Origin: JBKHYJ01 sp046565505 | Lineage (GTDB): Bacteria; Acidobacteriota; Blastocatellia; UBA7656 | Reading direction: 5' to 3' | DNA: 64,000 bases | Assembly (NCBI GenBank): GCA_046565505.1 | Contig: JBKHYJ010000010.1 | Span: forward strand, 1 to 64,000 | Part shown: positions 35,268 through 42,760 of the stretch, piece by piece | How positions within the stretch are numbered: position 1 is the stretch's first letter | Layout: each line of letters opens with the position of its first letter | The notes under the pieces: generated by a model | The model's input: only the letters and a program-made list of their open reading frames with translations | What the model was told of the DNA's origin: nothing | Databases searched by the model: none | Translations under genes and position numbers: made by a program

Positions 35268-35810
35268 TCACTTTGCGAACGAGCGCACGTACGCCACCAG
35301 CGCCTTGATCTGCTCCTGGCTGAGCTTGTCTTTGTAAGCAGGCATAGGCTTGTGGCCGTCGTTGATTGTTTTAATCATCTCCTCGTCGGTCGTCTTTTTT
35401 TGCCATGCCGCGTCGGTGAAGTTAGGCACGTCTTTAATATTCGGATTGCCTTTGCCATCGGGCCCGTGGCAACCCGTGCATTTGTTTGCGGCAAACAGCG
35501 CGGCGGCATCCGCGCCGGAGGCGGCCGCGGCCCCGCCTTTCGTGTTTGAATTAGCGGCCGACGTGGCCGCAATATTGGCGTTGGTCGCCGGGGCCGGTGG
35601 ATTCCCCGACCCGGAGCCGGGGCCTCCGGGCGAATTGGAGTTCGCTGCCGCGCCGGAAGAGGAGGATGTAGTCGGCGGCGCGACCGTGGGCGAAGACGAG
35701 CCATTTCGGTTGGCGCCCGGATTGGCGTTATTGTTCGGCGTGTCCGTGCCGCAAGCGACAAAGAAAAGGGCTACCAGTGAAACTACTAAACCTAGCTTCA
35801 GGGCCTTCAT
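35268..35810 (-). CDS. c-type cytochrome lipoprotein
   Basis: Small outer-facing electron carrier. The signal ends in the lipobox-like FVACG, so Cys would be lipidated. An Asn/Ser/Pro/Gly-rich flexible linker (about 25-90) follows. The haem domain has CTGCH (haem attachment), GPDGKG and the axial-ligand Met in HKPMPAY. The start at 35810 was chosen because AAGGAG precedes that ATG; a TTG six bases upstream is unlikely. It stands alone. It may pass electrons to a terminal oxidase encoded elsewhere. Confidence 0.88.
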   Translation of the reverse strand: MKALKLGLVVSLVALFFVACGTDTPNNNANPGANRNGSSSPTVAPPTTSSSSGAAANSNSPGGPGSGSGNPPAPATNANIAATSAANSNTKGGAAAASGADAAALFAANKCTGCHGPDGKGNPNIKDVPNFTDAAWQKKTTDEEMIKTINDGHKPMPAYKDKLSQEQIKALVAYVRSFAK

Positions 35811-35961
35811 TAACAAAGTCTCCTTTCAACAGTGTTACCGGTCGGGCGCGCATGCCCGCCCGACCGCAGGTCTTAAGCGAGGCCGGGCGCGGGCTTCTGC
35901 GCCTGGCCCTTCGGATTCAGCTTTATAAAATGGCGATTGGAAAACTGCGCCGGCGCGGCCC

Positions 35962-37359
35962 TCACAGGCCGACCCTGCCTAGCCTCTGCCCGATGACCTT
36001 TTCAATCTCCGCGACAGGGACGCGGTCTTGTTCCATAGTGTCGCGGTCGCGGACCGTCACCTGATTATCTTCGAGCGACTGGTGGTCCACCGTCAGGCAG
36101 AAGGGCGTCCCGACCTCGTCCTGGCGGCGGTACAGCTTGCCTATGCCCGCGGTGTCGTCATAGACCGCGCGTATCGCGCCCCCGCGTTGCAGGCGGGTCT
36201 TAATCTCTTTGGCGAGGCCGACTATGCCTTCCTTGTTCTTCGCCAGCGGCAGCACGGCGACTTTGATCGGGGCGAGGTCGGGGTGAAGCTTCAAGACCAC
36301 GCGCTTTTCGCCGCGCACTTCTTCTTCCCTGTAGGCGTCCATCATGAAGGCGAGCACCTTGCGGTCGACTCCCGCCGATGGCTCGATCACGTAGGGGAAG
36401 ACATGCTGGTTCGACTCGTGGTCGAAATAAGTCAGGTCGGCCGTCGAGTCCGCGTTGAGGCGCTTGCCTTCTTCGCCCACTGGCTTTTTCGAGTGCGCCT
36501 TCAGGTCGAAGTCCGTGCGGTTCGCGATACCTTCAAGCTCGTCCCACTGCTTCTCTTCGTCCTCGCGGTCCGGGAAGAATCGGTACTGAAGGTCGACGCA
36601 GCCTTTCGCGTAATGCGCCAGCTCGCGCGCGCCCTGTACGTACTTTCTGAGGTTCTCGGGTCGCATGCCCAGCTCGATATGCCAGTTGTATCGGTCTTCG
36701 ACCCATCGCTCGTGCCACTGCTCGTCCGTCATCTCGCCGGGCTTGAGCACCTGCGGCGGCTTGACGAAGTATTCGACCTCCATCTGCTCGAACTCGCGCG
36801 TACGGAAGATGAAGTTGCCGGGCGTTATCTCGTTGCGGAACGCCTTGCCTATTTGCGCGATGCCGAAGGGCAGTTTGCGGTTGGTCGAGTCGAGCACGTT
36901 TTTGAAGTTGACGAATATGCCTTGCGCAGTCTCCGGCCTGAGGTAAGCCAGCCCCGATCCGTCTTCGACGGGGCCGACCGTGGTCCGAAACATGAGGTTG
37001 AATTGGCGAGGCTCGGTCAGGTCGCCGGACCCGCAGTTCGGGCACTTGCCCCCGTCGAGCTTGTCGGCGCGGAGTCTCGATTTGCATTTCCGGCAATCGA
37101 CGAGCGGGTCAGAGAACGTCTCTTCGTGGCCCGAGTACTTCCACACGAGGCGATTCATCAATATGCCCGCGTCGAGGCCCACCATGTCGTCGCGTTCGTA
37201 GACGACGGCCCGCCACCAGGCCCGCTTGATGTTATTTTTCAGCTCGACCCCGAGCGGGCCATAGTCCCACACGGACCCCAGCCCGCCGTAAATCTCGCTC
37301 GATTGAAAAGCGAACCCGCGCCGCTTCGCCAACGAAGTTATAGTCTCTATGTCCGGCAT
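35962..37359 (-). CDS. glyS: glycyl-tRNA synthetase (alpha2 type)
   Basis: Charges tRNA-Gly with glycine. It is a single-chain class II enzyme of the dimeric type: GLGSVWDYGPLGVELKNNIK near the N-terminus, zinc-like CRKCKSRLRADKL...CPNC insertion (about 85-110), FRNEITPGNF motif 2 region and the C-terminal anticodon-binding domain (from about 365). At 465 residues it has normal length for this form. It diverges from the zinc-ribbon gene at 37503. Confidence 0.95.
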   Translation of the reverse strand: MPDIETITSLAKRRGFAFQSSEIYGGLGSVWDYGPLGVELKNNIKRAWWRAVVYERDDMVGLDAGILMNRLVWKYSGHEETFSDPLVDCRKCKSRLRADKLDGGKCPNCGSGDLTEPRQFNLMFRTTVGPVEDGSGLAYLRPETAQGIFVNFKNVLDSTNRKLPFGIAQIGKAFRNEITPGNFIFRTREFEQMEVEYFVKPPQVLKPGEMTDEQWHERWVEDRYNWHIELGMRPENLRKYVQGARELAHYAKGCVDLQYRFFPDREDEEKQWDELEGIANRTDFDLKAHSKKPVGEEGKRLNADSTADLTYFDHESNQHVFPYVIEPSAGVDRKVLAFMMDAYREEEVRGEKRVVLKLHPDLAPIKVAVLPLAKNKEGIVGLAKEIKTRLQRGGAIRAVYDDTAGIGKLYRRQDEVGTPFCLTVDHQSLEDNQVTVRDRDTMEQDRVPVAEIEKVIGQRLGRVGL

Positions 37360-37502
37360 TACTATTCTCGGTTCCTTTGCCCGCTTGAAAATCTTCTAAG
37401 GGTTGAATCAGCAACTATACAACAACCGCGAATGCAAGAAAAGTTGGGCGGCATTTGGTTGAATAAAACTACTTTTGCGACGATATTAGTTCCAAAGCGA
37501 CT

Positions 37503-38108
37503 ATGGAAATCGTAAAGACTAGCTGCCCGCAGTGCCAAAAGCCCCTCGAATTCCCGAGCGACTTCGATAACGTGATCTGCGCGTCGTGCGGCGGCGCTTT
37601 CACAGTGCGCGAGTATAAAGGCGCGATCAGCCTCGCGGCCGCGGCTCGCAGCGCGGGGCCATCTGCCTCCGGCTCACGCGCGCCCGAAGATGCTATGGCC
37701 GTTCTCGAATCAAGGCTCGCCGAACTAGACGACCTGATCGCCGAGGTCGGATCGGAGGTCGAGGCCTTGAAGAGCAAAGAGCAAAGCGCGCCGCTCGAAA
37801 AGGGCTGCTCTTTCTTCGGCCTCTTCATGCTGGTCATAACTGTCATAGCGTTATTTATGCCGCTCGGCAGAAAGTACTTCGGCGACTGGCCGTTCTACCT
37901 GGCGCTTGCGGTGGTCGTATTTCTCGGAGTAAGGAGGATCGGCCGGCGGGCCGCAAGCCCCGCGCAGATCGAACAGCTATCTCAAGAACGCCTGCGACTT
38001 GAAGACGGACTCGCGCAACTCGAAGCGGAACGGTCCCGCGTCGTCAGCCTCAAGGAAGAATTTATAAGGCTCAACCTGGAATCAGCCGCAACTGATGATG
38101 ACATTTAA
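37503..38108 (+). CDS. zinc-ribbon membrane protein with coiled coils
   Basis: 201-residue protein of unknown function. The N-terminal zinc ribbon (CPQC...CASCGG, residues 8-28) is followed by a short coiled coil (LESRLAELDDLIAEVGSEV), two membrane helices (about 105-140) and a second coiled coil. It could be a cytoplasm-facing membrane adaptor. It is one of three zinc-ribbon-plus-membrane proteins in the window (others at 3534 and 46279). Confidence 0.75.
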   Translation: MEIVKTSCPQCQKPLEFPSDFDNVICASCGGAFTVREYKGAISLAAAARSAGPSASGSRAPEDAMAVLESRLAELDDLIAEVGSEVEALKSKEQSAPLEKGCSFFGLFMLVITVIALFMPLGRKYFGDWPFYLALAVVVFLGVRRIGRRAASPAQIEQLSQERLRLEDGLAQLEAERSRVVSLKEEFIRLNLESAATDDDI

Positions 38109-38146
38109 TTTGTGTAGTTAAATAATTTATCTCTTGAATTGACCCC

Positions 38147-38175
38147 TTGACGGCGGACCCTTTCTACCATATAAT
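38147..38175 (+). promoter_or_regulatory. near-consensus sigma-70 promoter of the MarR operon
   Basis: TTGACG (38147-38152), 17-nt spacer, TATAAT (38170-38175). It lies 42 nt upstream of the MarR start and is the best promoter in the window. Confidence 0.85.
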
Positions 38176-38185
38176 CTTAATGTGA

Positions 38186-38208
38186 CTTAATTATTAATTT
38201 AGATTAAG
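38186..38208 (+). promoter_or_regulatory. candidate MarR operator
   Basis: CTTAAT at 38186-38191 and ATTAAG at 38203-38208 form an inverted repeat with an 11-nt spacer, just after the -10 box and overlapping the likely start of transcription. It fits autorepression by the downstream MarR protein. Confidence 0.6.
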
Positions 38209-38216
38209 GAGGCTTC

Positions 38217-38798
38217 ATGGCTAACCAGCGCGGTGCAGAGGCTGAAGCGACCTTAGACAGGTTCATAGAGATGATGTTCAAGTTGATGATAGACCATCAT
38301 CAAAAACAGGTCGTTGAACTCGATCTAACGATGCCGCAAGCACAGGCGTTGGGGGTACTTCGGAGGGGGCCTTTATGCACGGGGGAGCTGGCCGCCGTGT
38401 TGCAGATTTCGGCGCCGGCCGTCACGCAATTGACCAACCGGCTGACTCGAAAGCAGTTGATCGAACGCCGTATGGCGGATGGGGACCGCCGCTCGGTGAT
38501 AGTGATGCTGACTGAAAGGGGCCGCCGGGCGGTCGATACGTTCAGGGAGCGGCGCAATACGATTTTCGGGGGCGCTCTCTCACACATGAATGACGATGAC
38601 CGGCAGATGGTCGTCTCCGCCCTGGCTAAGATGGTTAAGGCACTCGAAGAGTACGGCGCGGAGAAGGCGACCCAGGAGATGGCCGCCGAGCAAGCCGGGC
38701 GGTCGCGGACAGCGGACCTGCCGGCATACGCATCTAATACTGGCGGGCAGGTGAAACCGGGCCACGCCAGAGCGAAAATGAAGATGGAATGGGATTGA
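38217..38798 (+). CDS. MarR-family transcriptional regulator
   Basis: DNA-binding repressor. The winged helix-turn-helix (about 45-120) reads LTMPQAQALGVLRRGPLCTGELAAVLQIS then APAVTQLTNRLTRKQLIERR and the wing DGDRRSVIVMLTERG. Long N- and C-terminal helices provide the dimer interface. The C-terminal extension of about 40 residues is low-complexity. AAGGAGG precedes the ATG. It is first of an apparent operon with a BON-domain protein and probably DegP. Ligand unknown. Confidence 0.92.
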   Translation: MANQRGAEAEATLDRFIEMMFKLMIDHHQKQVVELDLTMPQAQALGVLRRGPLCTGELAAVLQISAPAVTQLTNRLTRKQLIERRMADGDRRSVIVMLTERGRRAVDTFRERRNTIFGGALSHMNDDDRQMVVSALAKMVKALEEYGAEKATQEMAAEQAGRSRTADLPAYASNTGGQVKPGHARAKMKMEWD

Positions 38799-38833
38799 AT
38801 AAGGGTAAAGAGAGATTCTAGGAGGAAAGAAAA

Positions 38834-39379
38834 ATGAGAACCATTAAAGGGAAATTCATAGCGCTTGTAGCGGCGGTCGCGGTCGCGGCATCCGCAGCGG
38901 TTGCTGCCCCCGCCGGGGACGCGAAAGATGGCTTGTATCTGATGAACAAGATCCGCAAGGAGCTTGTGACGATACCTTACTACGGCGTCTTCGATAACCT
39001 TGCTTACAAGATCGACGGCTCCACGGTGACGCTTTATGGGCAGGTCGTCCGGCCCAGCACGCGCAGCAGCGCCGAGAAGCGCGTGAAGAAGATCGAAGGC
39101 GTCGAGCGCGTGATTAACAACATAGAAGTGTTGCCGCTTTCTACGTTTGACGATTCCATACGCGCCCGCGCGTATCGGTCGATCTTCCGCTCCGGCAGCT
39201 TATATCGATATGCGATGGGGGCGAACCCTTCGATACACATCATCGTCAACAGGGGCCACGTGACGCTCGAGGGCGTCGTGTCTAGCAAGCTCGATAGCCA
39301 GCTCGCTTACTTCGCGGCAAACAGCGTCCCGGGCGTGTTCTCCGTCAAGAACAACCTGCGCGTTCAGCGCAATAGCTAA
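38834..39379 (+). CDS. periplasmic BON-domain protein
   Basis: 181-residue exported protein with two BON domains (about 35-95 and 100-175), as in OsmY-type envelope stress proteins that bind membranes. A signal peptide is seen (VAAVAVAASAAVAA). Each domain carries the Gly in its centre (STVTLYGQVV and GHVTLEGVVS). AGGAGG lies 9 nt upstream of the ATG. The gap to MarR is 36 nt, so it is in the MarR operon and ends with a hairpin. Confidence 0.9.
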   Translation: MRTIKGKFIALVAAVAVAASAAVAAPAGDAKDGLYLMNKIRKELVTIPYYGVFDNLAYKIDGSTVTLYGQVVRPSTRSSAEKRVKKIEGVERVINNIEVLPLSTFDDSIRARAYRSIFRSGSLYRYAMGANPSIHIIVNRGHVTLEGVVSSKLDSQLAYFAANSVPGVFSVKNNLRVQRNS

Positions 39380-39398
39380 TCGGAGTTAAGTGGGAGTT

Positions 39399-39429
39399 GC
39401 CGGGCGAGACAAAAATGAACTCGCCCGGC
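39399..39429 (+). terminator. hairpin after the BON gene
   Basis: GCCGGGCGAG at 39399-39408 pairs with CTCGCCCGGC at 39420-39429 with an 11-nt loop. No T run follows, so termination may be partial. Confidence 0.5.
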
Positions 39430-39575
39430 CGCCCGCGCGTTAAATCACAGCGAGCCATTATGAGCGGGGTCCTGTCAGGAGTTATAGTTTACAGGTGAGC
39501 GAGGCGGGCACTAAACCGTCAACTTTCATTACGATGGGTGGCCCGCCGTGAGAGGTTTATTTGGAGGTAGAACAG

Positions 39576-41039
39576 ATGGATGTGAATTTAAGCAGTGCTA
39601 AGAAGAGGCTGGCGGGGGTGCGCGCGCTTGTTTTCGCGCTGGCTGTAGCCGTGGCGACGGGCGTCGGCTTTGAAGTCGTGAAGAACACCTCGGCCCAGCA
39701 GTCGCAACTGCCCACGCCTGCCGACCTGTCGCGTACTTTTATCAACGTGGCCAAGCAGGTGAAACCTGCGGTCGTGAATATAGACGTGGTCGAGAAGTCG
39801 AAGCGCTCCTCGTCGATGCGCGTGCCCGAAGGGTTCCCGCAGATACCGGGCTTCCCGCCCTTCGACAATCAGCCGCGCCGCCAGCGCGGCACAGGTTCGG
39901 GCGTCATCATCAGCGCCGACGGTTATATACTGACCAACAATCATGTGGCCGGCGACGCGGATCAGATTAATGTGAAGCTCGCCGACGGGCGCGAGATGAA
40001 AGCTAAGCGTATAGGCGCGGACCCGGAGACCGACCTGGCCGTCATCAAAATCGACGCGCAGGGCCTTCCCTTCGCCAGGATAGGCAACTCCGACGCCCTG
40101 GAGCAGGGCGAGTGGGTGATCGCGCTGGGCAGCCCGTTCGGGCTTGAGCAGACGATGACGGCGGGGATCGTTTCGGCGACCGGCCGCGACCTGCCGGGCT
40201 CCCAGTTTACTCACTTCATACAGACAGACGCGTCGATCAACCCCGGGAACTCCGGCGGGCCGCTCGTGAATATGCAGGGCGAGGTGGTCGGCATCAACAC
40301 GCTGATATTCTCGCAGAGCGGGACCAGTTCCGGCGTCGGGTTCGCGATCCCGTCGAACCTTGCGAATAAGGTGTACGCACAGATAGTAAAGGGCGGCAAG
40401 GTCACGCGCGGATACCTCGGAGTCCTTTTGAAGCCGGTGACGCCCGCGATAGCGAGGTCGGTAGGCTTTCAGGGCACGGACGGAGTGCTGGTTGACGACA
40501 TTGCCAAGGCGGACAGCCCCGCGGCGAAGGCCGGCCTGCGCAGCGGGGACGTCATCACAGAATTTGAAGGCAAGCCCGTCAAGTCGCCCGCGCAACTGAC
40601 CGAGCTGGTAGCAGACACGCCCGTGGGCAGGCCCGCCCACCTCAAGTTCGTGCGAGATGGCCGGGTCCAAACGGCGACGGTCAACCTCGGCGAGCGCCCG
40701 GCCATCTCCGAGAACGCCAACACCGACGACAGGGGCGAGGGCGATGAGGAGAACGGCAGCGCGCTCGGAATTTCAGTGACGAACGTGACGGCCGAACTAG
40801 CCCGCGAGATGAAGTTGAAGGTAGCCTCGGGCGTGGTCATCCAGAACGTTCAGGCTGATGGCCCGGCTGCCGAGGCGGGCTTACGCCGCGGCGACGTGAT
40901 ACATCGCATAAACCGCATCCCGATTAACAACCGGCAGGACATGTTGACGGCGATGGCATCGCTGAAGGGCGAAAAAGAGCTTGGGGTACAGATCGAGCGC
41001 GGCGGACAGCTCTCTTTCGTGAGCGTGACGCTGGAGTAA
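39576..41039 (+). CDS. DegP/Do-type periplasmic serine protease with two PDZ domains
   Basis: 487-residue envelope protease/chaperone. A signal anchor is followed by the trypsin fold with His123 (TNNHVAG), Asp153 (ETDLAVI) and Ser226 (NPGNSGGPL), then two PDZ domains (about 265-350 and 400-485). The ATG at 39576 was preferred to an upstream TTG because GGAGG (39563-39567) sits 8 nt before it. The intergenic hairpin upstream means it may also have its own promoter. A terminator follows directly. Confidence 0.95.
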   Translation: MDVNLSSAKKRLAGVRALVFALAVAVATGVGFEVVKNTSAQQSQLPTPADLSRTFINVAKQVKPAVVNIDVVEKSKRSSSMRVPEGFPQIPGFPPFDNQPRRQRGTGSGVIISADGYILTNNHVAGDADQINVKLADGREMKAKRIGADPETDLAVIKIDAQGLPFARIGNSDALEQGEWVIALGSPFGLEQTMTAGIVSATGRDLPGSQFTHFIQTDASINPGNSGGPLVNMQGEVVGINTLIFSQSGTSSGVGFAIPSNLANKVYAQIVKGGKVTRGYLGVLLKPVTPAIARSVGFQGTDGVLVDDIAKADSPAAKAGLRSGDVITEFEGKPVKSPAQLTELVADTPVGRPAHLKFVRDGRVQTATVNLGERPAISENANTDDRGEGDEENGSALGISVTNVTAELAREMKLKVASGVVIQNVQADGPAAEAGLRRGDVIHRINRIPINNRQDMLTAMASLKGEKELGVQIERGGQLSFVSVTLE

Positions 41040-41076
41040 GGCCGTAAGAGTCTGAGAAGATATTTCTGATTACGTA

Positions 41077-41110
41077 ATCGGGCGGTCGAATCACGGCCGC
41101 CCGATTTTTT
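41077..41110 (+). terminator. rho-independent terminator of the degP gene
   Basis: ATCGGGCGG at 41077-41085 pairs with CCGCCCGAT at 41097-41105, followed by TTTTTT. A textbook terminator 37 nt after the stop. Confidence 0.9.
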
Positions 41111-41190
41111 ATTGCCCCTTCCCCGACCTGTGGCCGCCGCAGGTCCCGTCTCGCCCGGCGCGCGTCATGCGACAGCGGCGGGCCGCTCGA

Positions 41191-41220
41191 CTGTCATAAA
41201 GGCCGCCGAGTGACTATAAT
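41191..41220 (+). promoter_or_regulatory. promoter of the M28 peptidase gene, nearly leaderless
   Basis: CTGTCA (41191-41196), 18-nt spacer, TATAAT (41215-41220). The -10 ends 8 nt before the ATG, which has no Shine-Dalgarno. The message would have almost no leader. Confidence 0.6.
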
Positions 41221-41228
41221 CCATCGGC

Positions 41229-42686
41229 ATGAAAATCTTTAAATCACCTTCTGTCTCGGGCGTCATCGCCGTCGCCTTGGCTATTGTCTTTAGCGCCCCC
41301 GTGATTGCCGCCCGGCAATCGCCGCAACCCGCGGAGCCTTATTCAAAGCAATTGATGGCCGACCTGAAGCAGTTGCAGCAGGCGGCGCTTTCGAGCGATT
41401 ACGCTTACACGCAGGTGGCCCGGCTGTGCAATAACATAGGCCCTCGCCTGACGGGCTCGCCGCAGGCGCAACAGGCTGTCGAATACGTGGCTGGCGAGAT
41501 GCGCCGCCTCGGACTCGAAGTCCGGCTCGAAAAGCTGACGGTCCCGCACTGGGTGCGCGGCGTCGAGACGGGCGAGCTTGTCGAGTTCACCGGCCAGGCG
41601 CCGCAGACCACTCAGAAGATAGTGCTGACCGCCCTCGGCGGCAGCGTCGCCACTCCGCCCGAAGGGGTGACGGCGGAGGTGGTCGTGGTCGAGAACTTTG
41701 ACCAGCTCCAGGCGTTGGGCCGCGAGCGCGTGGCCGGAAAGATAGTCCTTTACAACGCGCGCTTCAACAAAGAGATGGCCGCGCAAGGCTTCGCGGGCGA
41801 CGCTTACGGCCAGGCGGTCGTGTATCGCGGCGTCGGAGCGAGCGCGGCCGCGCGGCTTGGCGCGGTAGCTTCGCTCATACGGTCGGTCGGCGGGGCTGAA
41901 TACCGCCTGCCGCACACGGGGTCCTTGCGTTACCAGGAGGGGGCGCCACAAATCCCGGCCGCCGCCGTCGCGGCCGAAGACGCGGATTTGATCTCTTACC
42001 TGACCGCCCAGGGGAAAGTTCGCATGCGCCTTACGCTGACGCCGCAGACGCTCCCCTCTGTCGAGAGCTTTAACGTGATTGCGGACTTGAAGGGGACGCA
42101 GCACCCCGAGCAAGTCGTCATCGTTTCAGGCCACCTCGACTCATGGGACCTCGGCACGGGGGCCATTGACGACGCGGCCGGCGTGGCCGTGGCGATGCAG
42201 GCGGCGCAGTTGTGCAAGCAGCTTAAGCTGCGACCCCAGCGCACGATCCGTGTCATAGCATGGATGAATGAGGAGAATGGCCTGGTGGGCGGCAGGACTT
42301 ACGCGACCGACCATGCGTCGGAGATTGCTAATCATGTCGCGGCAATCGAGAGCGACCTTGGGGCCGGCCACCCCGTAGGGTTCTCGGGCCACATGAGCGC
42401 GAAGGCGCTTGAGATGCTCAGGCCTTTGTCCGCGGTTTTGCAGAGTTCGGGCGCGGGCGTCGTCAGGCGGACGGAGAACGCGGAGGGTGCAGACATCTCT
42501 CCGCTCGACGCCCTCGGCGTGCCGACGTTTGCCCCGATCCAAGACGTTCGTACGTACTTCAACTATCACCACACGGCCGCCGACACGCTGGACAAGATAA
42601 TCCCGCGCGAGTTAGCAGAGAACGCCGCGGTGATGGCCGTGCTTGTTTACGCGCTGGCAAGCCTGCCGGAGCCGCTGCCCCGCTGA
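41229..42686 (+). CDS. secreted M28-family zinc aminopeptidase
   Basis: 485-residue exopeptidase of the carboxypeptidase Q-like M28 group. A signal peptide is seen (to about 28). The two-zinc site residues are visible in SGHLDSWDLGTGAIDDAAG, MNEENGLVGG and FNYHHTAADTLD. It includes a PA-like inserted domain between about 100 and 240. It acts outside the cytoplasm on peptides. Monocistronic. Confidence 0.92.
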   Translation: MKIFKSPSVSGVIAVALAIVFSAPVIAARQSPQPAEPYSKQLMADLKQLQQAALSSDYAYTQVARLCNNIGPRLTGSPQAQQAVEYVAGEMRRLGLEVRLEKLTVPHWVRGVETGELVEFTGQAPQTTQKIVLTALGGSVATPPEGVTAEVVVVENFDQLQALGRERVAGKIVLYNARFNKEMAAQGFAGDAYGQAVVYRGVGASAAARLGAVASLIRSVGGAEYRLPHTGSLRYQEGAPQIPAAAVAAEDADLISYLTAQGKVRMRLTLTPQTLPSVESFNVIADLKGTQHPEQVVIVSGHLDSWDLGTGAIDDAAGVAVAMQAAQLCKQLKLRPQRTIRVIAWMNEENGLVGGRTYATDHASEIANHVAAIESDLGAGHPVGFSGHMSAKALEMLRPLSAVLQSSGAGVVRRTENAEGADISPLDALGVPTFAPIQDVRTYFNYHHTAADTLDKIIPRELAENAAVMAVLVYALASLPEPLPR

Positions 42687-42760
42687 GCGGCCGACGCGGA
42701 ATGAGTGAGGTCTTGGTCTTAGACCGCGGGCCCCGTTCCGCGCCGGCCTTGCGCCGCCCA

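Noticed and set aside
36028..37515. 495-codon plus-strand frame
   Set aside because: Complement of the glycyl-tRNA synthetase gene, which is certain on the other strand.
39588..40670. 360-codon minus-strand frame
   Set aside because: Shadow of the DegP gene; no recognisable domains.
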